Source: Rhea pennata
Lineage: Eukaryota; Chordata; Aves; Rheiformes; Rheidae
NCBI RefSeq assembly: GCF_028389875.1
Contig: NC_084669.1
Coordinates: 28,322,567-28,386,566, forward strand
DNA length: 64,000 nt
Direction of reading: 5' to 3'
Shown: in pieces, positions 50,468 through 61,789 of the stretch
Numbering within the stretch: the stretch's first letter is position 1
Layout: every line of letters starts with the position of its first letter
The notes under the pieces: model-generated
Seen by the model: the letters and a program-made list of their open reading frames with translations, nothing else
Database searches by the model: none
What the model was told of the DNA's origin: nothing
Position numbers and translations under genes: made by a program

Positions 50468-50655
50468 GCACCTGACTAGCCATGGGACCCTTAGGGAATA
50501 TCCTTATTCTTTTTGTACATTTCCCTTTACTTTGATAAAAATAAGAATAATGTGGCTGCAGAGAGGCACAGTGAGGCTTAAATCATATTTTCACAAAGTG
50601 TTTGGAGATCCTCTAAGGAAGAGCATACATAAATGTGATTATTCATTATTTCATC
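50468..50655 (+). mobile_element. L2/MIR-like retroposon tail
   Basis: A GATAAAAATAAGAATAATGTGGCTGCAGAGAGGCACAGTGAGG-like order is followed by TTAAATCAT and then AAAGTGTTTGGAGATCCTCT-AAGGAAGAGCATACATAAATG-TGATTATT. This parallels the recalled L2-type 3' end, with GCGCTTTGAGATCCTC, then a GAAAGGCGCTATATAAATG-like string and an ATTATT tail. The element is ancient and non-coding, probably present since early amniotes. Old copies of this kind are sometimes exapted as enhancers. Confidence 0.6.
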
Positions 50656-52107
50656 ATTTGAATCTTCTGAAGTATCAGAGTATGTCTAGATCCTGTTAGC
50701 TTGCACACACCTAGGTGAAGTGACATTACACACACATTTTCCTAAACAGCAATAATCTTTATGCTGTGAGTCTGTAATACCAAGGGAGTTGGGCAAATTT
50801 AGGGCAGCAGGTGTACTGATAGCTATCACAGGAGTATGATTGTCAAGTACTGTCCCTAAGGAGAGATTTGCAGCACCTACAGTGAGCCTTAGGAATGGAT
50901 TTAGCAGGTTGGCACACTTTGTTCACCTGTTTTGTTTTTTTCTTCTTATTTTGCATTTGATTTTGTGCATGTGTGTATGCACACAAATTTTAATATACAA
51001 GGATTGGTATTTTACTCTTGAGTGAGCTTTGGATTATATTTTATCTTTTAGCCTGAAAATTATTTGAGAGAAAGCTGACATTTTTTGTAGATGGAGCAAG
51101 AGGAAAGGAAAGAGGGAAAGTGAGTGCTAACCATTGTTTTTAAGAAATGCTTGTGAGATGTTAGAAAGATGATCATTAGAAAAATCCTCATATAAGCCTA
51201 GTAAGGAGTGTTCTGCTGTTTTGAGGACTTCAACTTTTTAAAAGCACTCTGGCCTCAGAAAGCAACCGTAGTAGCCAATATTGACAGATGGTATTAAAAA
51301 TACAGGCAGGGAATCAACATGGTTTTTGATACTTTGCTCCCTTTACAAGCTCTCTCAGTGCATGCCTTGTGGGTTAATTACTTGAGCTCTTACAGAAGGA
51401 ATCCTGGCTTCTGGTGCAGCAGCTTGTTGCAAGACGTGGTAAGAAATCGCACATGATTTTGAGGCTTGTAGCCTGTGAATGTGTGTCACCCTGGTAACCG
51501 TTTGCACCTGCAAGAATGAGTCATAAGAGCTGAGAATGGCAGGGTGATTTTCGTAGTCTTTTCTGAGCACTGGAAATTGTTCATAGACAAAGCCATGTAG
51601 AAAAGAGCTTTATTTTGACATTCTAGCTGCTTAGTGGGCATGAACAGAGCACCTATTCCATTTGTCTGTGTCCCACTACTGTGTCCATGTACACCAGCAA
51701 CAACTTAATTTAATCTATTTTATCTGGTGATGATTGTATCTATACTTGTTATATAAAAAAAGACTGAATTTTTCAGTAACTACAGCATTTCATTTTTACG
51801 GTTGTCAGACAGTTGCTTAAAATACACAAAGACAGACCTTTTTGTAGTTTAAGAAATGCACTTGTCAGAAGCAAAGTATATCTTAAAATTGTGAGACAGC
51901 TAGTAAGGAACCTCTGCTGATAAGCTGGCATTTTATTCTGCATATATCTTTCTAACAAGAATGGTGTTTCTCTTCCTGCAAAATCCATTTGATTTAAGGA
52001 ACAAATGCCTGTTATACATTGGATAGTTTCAGTGGCTTCAGAGGGGCACTGATAATTGACACCAGCTGAAGATCTACTCTTAAAAGTTTTACCAATGAGA
52101 TATCGCT
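50656..52107. other. non-coding DNA, no gene seen
   Basis: The 117-codon minus frame at 51773-52126 ends inside the following retroposon tail and has no recognisable domain. Other frames are shorter. Nothing else is noted. Confidence 0.5.
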
Positions 52108-52260
52108 GTCTTGTAGCACCTTTCATCCCTGTATCTCACAGTGATTTGCAAGCATTAATTAAATCTCATAGCACCCCTCTGATGTATGTAAGTGTTGTTG
52201 GTCTTAGAGAGGTGTGAAATATTCATGACAAAAGTGGTGGCATTCAAAGTTTTCCGCTCT
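52108..52260 (+). mobile_element. L3/CR1-like ancient LINE 3' end
   Basis: The string TAGCACCTTTCATCC (52114-52128), then ATCTCACAGTGATTTGCAAGCATTAATTAA-like sequence (to about 52162), then CTCATAGCACCCCTCTGATGTATGTAAGTGTTGTTG (to 52200) follows the recalled L3-type consensus closely. In that consensus, cctttcatcc is followed by gatctcaaagcgctttacaaacattaa, by tcacaacacccctgtgaggtaggtaagtattatta, and then by a gaggcacagagagg-like end (here near 52203-52212). It is strongly diverged but collinear over roughly 110 bases. Confidence 0.75.
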
Positions 52261-53816
52261 TACAAAGCTCAAGTATTAAGGAAATGCAAAGTTGCTTGAC
52301 ATTATCTGCATCAGAAAACTTGTCTTTCTCTACACATATGTTGACAACCAAAATGCCTGTAAGCTTTGTGCATAGCTTTCTTGTTCCAATTTTCAACAAG
52401 ATTGATTTGGGTTCTTTCACATAGCTGTTGTATTATAGTTCTTCATATTTTCTAATTAGCTAAATCTAATCAGCTGCCCACTGTAAAGAAGGACATCAGG
52501 CAAGACCCTCCCTACCTACTCAAGAAAAGTGCAGATTTAGATAGAATTTATTTAAGCAAAGACTCGTTGTGAGACTGCTATGGGAAAAGGCAGCTGTAAA
52601 ACTGGAAAACTTGTTACTGTTTAATTCTGCTCTAACCGCAAATGCTTCTCTCTTCATACGGCTGTGGAGGTGTTCTCAGTAGAAGAGCATAGTGCCATGC
52701 TTTTGAGGCAAATCCCCACTCACCAGACTTGAATTCACCTCATAGAGAAGTCATGTAGTTCGTTAAGTGGCTTTCTTTGGGATGAAACTGAACTAGAAGA
52801 TGCACCCCCAGCTACAAGTGGGCTGTCAGTCACTAGCTACAGAGCTATGCTGAAGTAAAAAAAATCACTGAAATATGTATGGCATGGGCACAGAGATCTC
52901 TGCAACAACTGTTTCGTTCCTCATATCCTCCTCTCCTCTTTGTCCTGGGAATTCTTGTGCTGAATACATCCTCCTTTAAAAAAATTTGTAGGAAAGTCTC
53001 CAACCTTTCCTATTTACGAGGAGGACAAAGGTTCGGAGAGCCAAATACACCAATCTTGTTTTGCATCTCATTCATGCTGCGGCGCATGACGGGGAGGGAA
53101 GAAGTCCCAGTGACTTGGGCAACCACATTTCTTTTTTGCACTATGGTGGGTAATTTTTTAAGTGCATTTCAACTTCCTTAGTCTGTTTTGTTTGCTCTTT
53201 ATGTTGCTCCTTTTAGGTTTGGTTTGTTTTCGTTAGTAGTTAAGTTTGATTTTTCTTAAAATTGATTTGAATGTTGTTGCACAGTTCTAAAATATTTATT
53301 GTTTGAGCTTGTCAGGTGTAGCCTCACTCTAGTTAAACTATATGTGTTTCACAGACTGTTAATGGTCTCTGATTTTAAATTGTTTCAATATAACTGAGGA
53401 AGCAGCAGGAAGGGGTATGGCTGTCGAAGGAAGTTTTTATTGGAATGTTAGAATATCCACTGGCCCACCAAATCAGGACCTAGCAAATTATGTAGCAAGG
53501 GAGACCACAACTAATGAAAGTTGATGGACAAACTCACCTTTGAGGAGAGACTTTGTCAGAAGAGACTCATCTTTCTGTGCTCTGGAGAATCTAGCGCACA
53601 TTACAGCATTTCACATGTATTCCAGTAAATAGGATTGTTTTGGTAACGTTGCAGTAAACAGCATAGGAGGAGGAAAAAGGGTGCATGTAGCATAAACTTG
53701 TAAAGTACAGTTCCGTATATTTGAAAAGTTGTCAAAGCAGAGATGCTATCCTTTTAATTTGAAAGTTGGCATACATAGCAACACCTAAATACCATTGAAA
53801 ATATGGATTGTATTGT
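52261..53816. other. non-coding DNA, no gene seen
   Basis: The 100-codon frame at 52879-53181 has hydrophobic ends but no recognisable family. A GTTTGGTTTG/TTTTCGTTAG-rich stretch follows it. Nothing else is identified up to the inverted-repeat element. Confidence 0.5.
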
Positions 53817-54254
53817 TGTCCAAAATCTGGGTCCTGTTACCCCATGTGCAAGCAACCAATAGACACAGGGTCGAGATACTTATTTCATTTCTGTGCAGAG
53901 ATTGGTGCTAGCTGGTAGATCCACAAAGCTAGTGCACCTTCCTCCTGTCATTCTTTATTTATATCCACTTTTCAGGGAGTACTTTATACAAATCTTTCTA
54001 TTGGTTACAGTTTCATTGTGTCAGGTAATCACTCTGCGCTTGCACTTTCACATTCCTGTTAATTAGCATAGGAAGCGAAGAAGAGGCGGTAGCATCATTA
54101 TCATGTCATTTCCATGTCATTATTCATTTAGGGGTGGTGGTAAATCCACAAAGCTAGCACCCATCTCTGCGCAGAAATGAAATAAACAGATATCTCGACT
54201 GTGTGTGTCTATTGGCTGCTTGCACACTGGGTAACAGAACCCAGATTTTGGACA
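53817..54254. mobile_element. 438-bp element with ~100-bp terminal inverted repeats, LTR-like or MITE-like
   Basis: The left end begins TGTCCAAAATCTGGGT and the right end is its exact reverse complement ending in ACCCAGATTTTGGACA. The inverted match continues for about 100 bases with a few substitutions and small gaps, through CCAATAGACACA, TCGAGATA, TTATTTCATTTCTG and GCAGAGAT-GGTGCTAGCT. The termini TG...CA are flanked by ATTGT (53812-53816) and ATAGT (54255-54259), a 5-bp duplication with one mismatch. AATAAA lies in the right arm (54181-54186), as in an LTR R region. The 5-bp duplication and TG/CA ends favour an endogenous-retrovirus LTR origin, perhaps two LTR ends rearranged head to head. 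A foldback DNA transposon is the alternative. No coding capacity. Confidence 0.7.
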
Positions 54255-55683
54255 ATAGTATTATTTCTTAGCACTTTTTCTTTTAGTTGGCTGTAATAAG
54301 GGGAATTCATTTTGCAGCATGAATGTTTCCACTAAGTCATTTTTTTCTTTGTTTTAGCTTGTATCCAAACTGGATAGGCCAAAAAAGGAGGTAGAATTTT
54401 CATTAAGATCTTCAAACTTGCATTTTAAGTTTTAAGCTATCTTGCAATCACTGCAGATTTGATATATAAGCCAATGTAGACATCAGTAGCTGGAGAGCAA
54501 CGTCTTAGGCATTCTGTGGATGCAAAGTCAGCCAGAAAGAAGTGTCTGAGCTGCTTTAGGTGACTCCAGTCATTGGATTAATGAAAGAAGTAAAAATAGG
54601 GAAAAAAAAAAAAAAGTGTCCTTCCTGTGGTTAGTATACATTTGTTATCTCTTATTTCAGATGCTCCTTGCAAACATATCTGACTTCTTATGTAAGGCTT
54701 TTTGTGGGGGTGGGGGTGTCATGACAAAATTACTGACAAGTCCAAATATACATGGTTTGTTGGCAGAACAGACAAGGATACTCTTCTCTTTGTTAATATG
54801 TTCACTTATAATGTCCCTGAAAGACTTCAGTTCTGCTCAGCTTGACGCGAGCACTACTTAGGCTCGAGGGTGAGTGGTGACCTCCTGATCTCAGCCTCAA
54901 CATCAGCAGAACATACAAGTTAATGCTGCTTTAGCCAACTGTTAGTGAAATGTGGCCGTTGTAAGATCAAGCACATTGGAGTTCCTGTCCTCAGAATTTC
55001 TTTCTCTTTCTCATGCCTCTTTTATGATGGCTTGGTCAGTTGTTGATTCCTGAGCTACTTTTTGGTGGTCATTTTTAATGCAAATGGTACCTTCCAACTA
55101 ATTTAAGCATATCTCTCTGCAAGTACATGTTTTCCTATCTTGAAAATAATAATTTATTACCTTCTTTTTCCTGTAGTCCAAATTATGACAGAAATTCAAG
55201 CTTGAAAATGTGCATAAGCAGATAAAAAATTTTCAGGTTTGCGTTAAGCAAAATACTACTTCTGGTCTTGTCTGTGTGTTTTCTTGTAAAAATTTTGTTT
55301 AGTATTTTTATTATAGAGTCACAAAAGCCCAAACTTTTCATTTTAGAAAATAAGTGAAGTGGTATGTTGGAGTAATCTGGGGATTTTCCTTCAGAAACAA
55401 CCCATCATATTTTTAATGTTGATAAGTTGGCTTTCCTAATGAAGATTGTTTAAGAAACCATGACAACCCCTATTTTTTAGGTCGTTTTGTTCTGTGTAAG
55501 CGTTTTAAGCTAGGGAGTATCTCCTTTAATATGCAATTTTATTCAACTGTGTTGATAAAGCTGTAAATGTGAGAGATTGGACTGGTATGCAGAGCACTGA
55601 AGCAAAACCCAGAAGCACCAGAAGAAATGACATCTTAATTGTCTGCTCTACTGTGTAGCTTAGTCTCAAAAGCAAACCCCGCT

Positions 55684-55712
55684 CCCCCCCCCCCCCACAC
55701 ACACACACACAC
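55684..55712. repeat. compound C13-(AC)8 microsatellite
   Basis: Thirteen C residues (55684-55696) pass directly into eight AC units (55697-55712). Length is likely variable and the homopolymer part may be mis-sized. Confidence 0.95.
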
Positions 55713-56104
55713 CTCCAAGTAAATCGTTTGCTATTGCTGTTTCTGTTTGCCTTTGGTTAATGGTTTCTGGTTGTTAAATTTCGTATCATAGGGCAGGTTT
55801 AGTAAAGCTGTGGACAGGGGAGCGAGGAGGAGAGGCTCTGTAGTCACAGTGTCTGCTCTCATACGCGAGTGTGCTACTTGTTAGCCCTTTCCCTTTCTAC
55901 AGCTTGGTTAATTTGTGTTTGGTTAGATGTCCCATGGGTGGAATTTCATGAGTTAGCAGAATTTGGGAGGCACAGTTTTTTCTGTGATAATTTACCAGCA
56001 ACATTTTTCCTGTAATATTCTGCATATTCATTCAGTGCTTCGCATATTCATTTGGTGGTCCGTAGTGGTAAAAATAAAAAGACACAATACCATATTTATC
56101 CTTT

Positions 56105-56140
56105 TCAAAGTGCTTATCAAAGTACTTATCAAAGTGATAG
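56105..56140. repeat. imperfect 12-bp tandem repeat, three units
   Basis: TCAAAGTGCTTA, TCAAAGTACTTA and TCAAAGTGATAG follow one another. This gives a repeated Lys-Val-Leu-Ile pattern in a chance reading frame. Confidence 0.85.
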
Positions 56141-59100
56141 TCTTCCAGGAGTGGTGGAGTTGTATCTCTACGAACAGCCTACTGGAAAGGAGTTGCTGAT
56201 TTTCTTGGTCAGAAAATCATGCCCTAACAAAAGGTTTATTTGAACTAGAAATGGTCCTAAGCTGCAGCATCTAGTTTTAGAGACAAGTTCAGACTTGCTC
56301 AACAGGTACTTTGGGATTCTGGCTTGGACCTATCTAGGTCTGTAATGGACTATCCATCTTTAAACTGTCAAGGGATTCTGCTGAGAAGGATATATTGGAA
56401 ATGACATCAGAGGTATTGCAGGTCTTGAGACATGCCACAGAAATTTTCAGCTGAGTCACCTTGGTAACCAGCCCAAGTGCAAATCACAGTTCTGCAAAGG
56501 AAAATAAAAGGCGAAAAAGGACAGATGAGTCCTCTAAAAAGAAATAAAATCAAATAAACTATCACATCCTGCAGGCTACAATGACACCTCAAGTCTTGCT
56601 TTGTGTGAGGGAGAGGAAGGAGCAAAACAGGGTGCTTTGCCATTTGTCCTGAATTTAGTAGAAGCGTAAGACAAAACAAGCCTAGAACAGTGCAACCTTT
56701 CGGCTTCCGGGCATATTTAAGAGCCTATCATCTAAGCAAATATTAGGCAGAGAGGAGCAAATCAAAATATTACATTGGTATTCAAATGTGTTGTGCAGCT
56801 GTTGATTTTTGACAGCACAAAGATGAAAATTTTGAATTGCTTTTTGGGTACACATGATAGGTGTAATGTTGTGTTTTGCCACAATCATTACTTTTAAAAA
56901 AGAGCCCTGTGTTTGGATCTAATCTGCTTACGATCAGCTCCCTTTTTAGTTACAACTGTATTTTAAGAAGGCAATTTTTCAACTCTCTACTAATGTAATT
57001 TATCACCTACGTTCAGGGCTCAGACAAGATACCAGCCCTTGTGTTGTGCATAATAATTGCTGCTGCCTCCTTGAGATTTACTCACTGTGTGCTCTTTCCA
57101 TAGTTGGAGCAGTTCTGCTCCCAGCCCTGTTTTTCTAGTAAGGATATTATAAGGAAACAAAAGCATTAGTTTCTCATTTTACCACGTGCAATATATGCAG
57201 TCTGTATAATTCAAACATTAAATACGTGTATGTAGCATACAGCAGCTTGATATATAGTATACTTATCCCTAAATAGAAAAGGACAAATTTGATGAATTAA
57301 CTTGCTAGATGAATGATGTAATAGGGTAATTCATTAGGGATCAGGTACAAAAAAAGTTGGCAATCTGTTCTCTGATTAAAAGCTGTTGGATGCATAATTA
57401 AGGCAGATTCTTTACAGTCTTTATGTAGTATGATTGCAAATACTCAGGGTTTAGGCAGTTCTTTCATATGACATATCATTATAAGCCTTTAGTTTTTTTT
57501 TCATGATCTATAGATTATTTCATAATCTAAAGTGATATAGCACTGAAATATTTTGGGCATGGTTGGAGTTTTAAGCTCCATTTCTCAATATGAGAATCTC
57601 AATCTAATAAATTATCCAAATTTCAATATTTACTAGTTATAATTTCTACTAACTTAACTCTGGCAGGACTAAAAATCAAAATTCAGCTCAGTTTTGATAT
57701 ATCTTTACCCTACGCTCCAGCTGTAGGCTTTTAGGTTATCAGCTGTGCTTTTGGTTCAGGGAATTACCATTGCAATACTATCAGAGCAACTTTGTTTTAT
57801 AGTCACCCAGGCAGTTCCATATTGCAGAAATTACGCTGGAAAGGAACACACCAATACTCCATTGTATACAGACAAGTTCTTCATCTGAATATTTCTATAA
57901 ACAAAAAAAGAGAGAAATGTGTTTTAATTCTTACGGTACGTCATTTAGATGCGAATGCATATGCCTTGTGGGTCCTATAGGTGATGGAAAATTAAGTCTC
58001 TTGGATTCTCACTATCTCAGATGCTCATATATGCAATTTACAGCCTCTCAGCTTATTGCTGAAAGATAAGTCCTTGTACAACAGAGATCCAGAAATAATT
58101 GCAGTCACAGCTGGATGTTCATATTCATGATGAGATTTAAAGTATCAGTGACAGAGCGCGAAGGGTAATGCGTTAAAGCAGAATTCTCGTTAGCGAATTG
58201 AACCCCCATATTGTGGTTGGTACAAAAATGTCAAAATTGTCTTTGCTAGTTGGAAATTACAGGCGCAAGAAGAGGAGGAAAGAAGCAAGGCTTCTGAGCA
58301 TGCTGCTTGATAAGTTATAAATGTATTTGTTAGGAAAGGTATTTTGTTTAATGAATATCCCATATCCTCGTCATACCAAATCCCTTTCCTGAAGCTTGGA
58401 CAATCAAGGTTAAAACTATACTAATCGCACTTCTTGCTTTTGAATTGGTTGGCATAGATGCGTCTTAGGCCTGAAGACAGGTCTGTTCCATAACATCTTT
58501 TAGTCTGCTGATATTGATTGGTTCTATGCTGCAACAGAAGCAAACTATGCACAGATTTTGCATAAGCAAGATCATATGTAAACAACTTAATACAATTTCA
58601 GTTTGAAATTCTTCTGTCAGATGAGTCTGCAAAGCTGTGGCTACAACTATCTTCCAAACTGAAGTGTTGTGAAAATGGATATATCTAACGTGAAGCAGTT
58701 GTACATATAATATGCCTACTTAAACAGTTTATAGTGAATGAGGAAGTTTTAAAAACCACTTGTTCTATCAGTGCGTTTGCTTCATCTGTCTGTGTTGTCA
58801 GCTGGGACAGCTGACTTGTGACTTTGATTCAGAGTAATAGTTCTCTTTGTTACTACAGCCTCTCCTCATCGTCGGATGATACAGTCAAAACTGACCGCTT
58901 GACCATCTGAAGGAAGAAGCAAAAAAGAAGTGGCATGCTCTGGGTAGCCTGTCCTGGAGGCAGGTCAGTTCAGGAAATCTGTGGTTCCATAGTTAGAGAA
59001 GAAGTATTTGGTCCTCTGAACATGTTAAATGCATTTGAGATTTCGCATCTGGAAACAAGAATTTTCAATCCAAATTGATAGTTTGAGGGAAGTTCTCCCA

Positions 59101-59864
59101 CCAGCGGTGAGGAACAGGGGAGATATGAGAGATTTACTTGGTTAAAGCCCAAAGTGTCTGCTGATTATAGGTCAGGAAATAAGATTATTTTGGGTAAGTT
59201 TGGCCTTAACAATCATTTTGTTATTACAGGCAAGCTCTTAGGATGACTTCATTATTGTTCTTTCATCTCTTTATAATACTACCAAACTTAAAATATTTTG
59301 ACCGAATTATTCCAAAAGAAGAATTAGCTAATGTCGTCTAGCCATTCTAGAGACTAAGAGAACTATATTGAAAAACAGCATTACGAAACATACGCTTGCT
59401 TGATCACAGGTTATTTTGTATGCTTTAAAACAAATAGTACAATCACTTGGTAACGGGTTCCGTACATCTTGCACTTATATTCCTTGGTAAAAAATGAAAA
59501 AAAATTTTTTTTCCAGGCTTTATGCAGTTCTGAAGATACTTGATACTCTGTCATAAGCTAAAAGGTTTCTGATACCAGGTTGCCTTAACATACATTGACG
59601 CAGTGGAGTTCTTATGGGTTTGTGCTTACGTAAAATAAAATGTATATTTGTGTTAATATCCTTATGACTAGCACTATGGAGTAGCATTTTTGATTCCCAT
59701 CTTTTACAGAATGAATTTCCATTCTACAGGAAGGAATGTGAATAATTCAGATGGTTGTACTTTTTTTATCCAATGAATGATCTATTATTGATCCATAAAT
59801 CAGGTAAAGACCTCTTATACCACTGTCTTTTACATATATTGTCAAACCAAGAAACTGATTGAGA

Positions 59865-59960
59865 TCTGAGGATTCTATAGCACGCTTTGCAAAGTAGTAT
59901 TTAACTGATTAATGGTGACATCATTATTTTCACCCTGCTTTGTAAAATTACCCCTGAAGT
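59865..59960 (+). mobile_element. possible second L3-like retroposon tail
   Basis: The order GAGGATTCTATAGCACGCTTTGCAAAG, then TTTAACTGATTAATGGTGACATCATTATTTTCACCCTG and TTTGTAAAAT resembles the same L3-type consensus as at 52108: gatct...gcgctttacaaag, then ...ttaat..ctcaca...tattattatcccca, and a following tttacagat. A GAGATGTAGAAACTTAAA stretch near 60119 could continue it. Divergence is high, so this is tentative. Confidence 0.35.
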
Positions 59961-59999
59961 TATAAGTGATGCTTTAGTATATCTTGCCTACAGACTGGA

Positions 60000-61195
60000 T
60001 ATCCTGTAGAGTATTATTGAAAACTGCTGATAAATAATTTAAAAAAAATACTATATACCTAATGTATCACACTTCATTCTCATACCTCAAAGTTTTACGA
60101 AGAAGTTGTCTTCATTTAAGAGATGTAGAAACTTAAACTGGATGGCAATTTGGTAATATAGTTAAGAATAGCACTGTGCCATTGATTTTGATTGTGGGTA
60201 AGGTGACACAAGATTGATTAAATGGAGTTGCTCTTTATTTCATCAGAATGGATGAGAAAAAAAAATCTGGCCCAGAGCCAAACAAGTGTGAAAGGAACTG
60301 CTTGCTTCTCATCAAATGGATTTTTTTTTTTTACTATTTTTTCAATGTATTCTATAGTAAACTTCTCCTACAGAAATGTCTTTTTTTTCAATTCTTTTGT
60401 AAGTGCAAAGGCATTCTCCCTGTTATCTATGTCCCATTCCTAGCACAGAGTTGTGACATTTTATTCTTATGTAAATGTATTATAGGGAGGTAAAGCAAAC
60501 AAAAAGTAATGAGAAGATGAGCTTTGATGGTACAGTAGAGGGGATGTAGTATTTCAGTGAAACAAATGACAGCCAATAATGCTGCCTGTTTTCTTTTTGA
60601 ACACATTTTACACTTCATTCTAGTGCTCTGAATTAATTCACATAATATGCCTGTTGATAACAGGTTTGTTTAAAATTCATTAAAATAATAGAAAAATGAG
60701 ATTTGCATAGAAAGGATGCCTTCGGACTGTTCTGAATTTATCCCTTCCCTTCTTCTTCCAATCCTCAGCAAGCACAGAAAAGGATTATTATGGCAGACTT
60801 TAATCAAACTTCTCCTGGCATTGTTTGCTAGTATTCCTCAGAAACCTGCACAAAAATCTTCATATGAAGAAAGCAAGCGTAGAATCTAGGCCTGCCAAAT
60901 TCACTAGGTGGTGAGGCTAAGGCAACCCTAATTGCTAGTAATGGAAATCAGGATCTACTTACAAGTGCTGCAACATGTTAGAGGGGCCTTGTGGTCCGGT
61001 GATTCTTACTTGAGCATATGAAAGTTTTGCATTTTATTGCAAGCACCTGAGCAGGAGCCTGGAGGAGCAGTTGCTCATTTCTCTGCAGAGCAGGTGCTGC
61101 TCTGCACAGCCACCGTGCCTCCTCTTGCCTGAAGACCCAAGTGCCCTTCTGCATTGGTGGATTCCCTCCAGCAGTAGAAGAGTAGAAGGGTAACT
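60000..61195. other. non-coding DNA, no gene seen
   Basis: Two overlapping plus frames (60222-60493) run through T-rich sequence and are Phe-rich for that reason. A GC-richer patch at about 61040-61160 includes a perfect hairpin (61084-61106). No gene is supported. Confidence 0.5.
61084..61106. repeat. 10-bp perfect hairpin, 3-base loop
   Basis: TGCAGAGCAG (61084-61093) and CTGCTCTGCA (61097-61106) are exact reverse complements separated by GTG. It lies in a locally GC-rich patch. It could form a stem in RNA from either strand, but it has no T or A run of terminator type and none is expected in a vertebrate genome. Confidence 0.85.
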
Positions 61196-61217
61196 TTTTT
61201 TTTTTTTTTTTTTTTTT
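61196..61217. repeat. T homopolymer of about 20 bases
   Basis: A long T run; on the minus strand it would be the A tail of a retroposon whose body lies at higher coordinates. No AATAAA occurs close by on the minus strand and no body was recognised. Confidence 0.85.
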
Positions 61218-61752
61218 GCTCATTTAGTTCTTGGCTGTTTCCTGATTCTGTCCACCAGGAAGCCTATGAATAGCAATAGTAGAATTTGGGATGTGGCTAT
61301 CTGCCCATTGCAATTGGAAAAGAAAGCTGTATATAAGCCATCAAAAATTAATAAAGCCTAAGTGTCTAACAGCTTTTTCCTTATAGCTCTGACAGTAAAT
61401 CTTTCATCATTTATTATGACATATTCACTGTAGTATGTGGGGTTTTTTATTCTGTAGCATGAAACTGTTTAAGTGACATCTAACCAGATGTCAGTCTAAG
61501 CTGTGTAAATCTGAATGTCCTGCAACCCATCTGATCATTTACCTTATTGTATCTGTAACACTTATACATGGTTTATCTGTGCCTGTGAAGTAATGATTGC
61601 TGCAGAAATTGCTCTGGTTGTGAACAAGCTGTCACCATACAGTGCAAAGGCAGAGCAGACAGCGTGGGCAGCTTGCAGCGGCCAGTGAGCCACCCTGTCC
61701 CCACAATGAGTGGTGGCATGTACCATGTTTTGGGGGTAATCTTACAGCACAC

Positions 61753-61758
61753 TTTTTT

Positions 61759-61789
<31 letters not shown>
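61753..61789. repeat. T8-G29 homopolymer pair
   Basis: Eight T residues are followed by 29 uninterrupted G residues (61761-61789). A G-run this long can form G-quadruplexes and is hard to sequence and assemble, so its true length is uncertain. Frames crossing it encode poly-glycine or poly-proline and should not be taken as genes. Confidence 0.95.

Larger units (their letters stand above)
54255..59864. other. non-coding DNA with microsatellites, no gene seen
   Basis: No frame exceeds 90 codons apart from unremarkable chance frames. A G-rich string near 54703-54719 and the compound C/AC repeat at 55684-55712 are the only sequence-level features. A CpG-richer 60-base patch near 58150-58210 contains GAATTGAACCCCC, resembling a tRNA T-arm complement, but no cloverleaf can be drawn around it. 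Confidence 0.45.
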
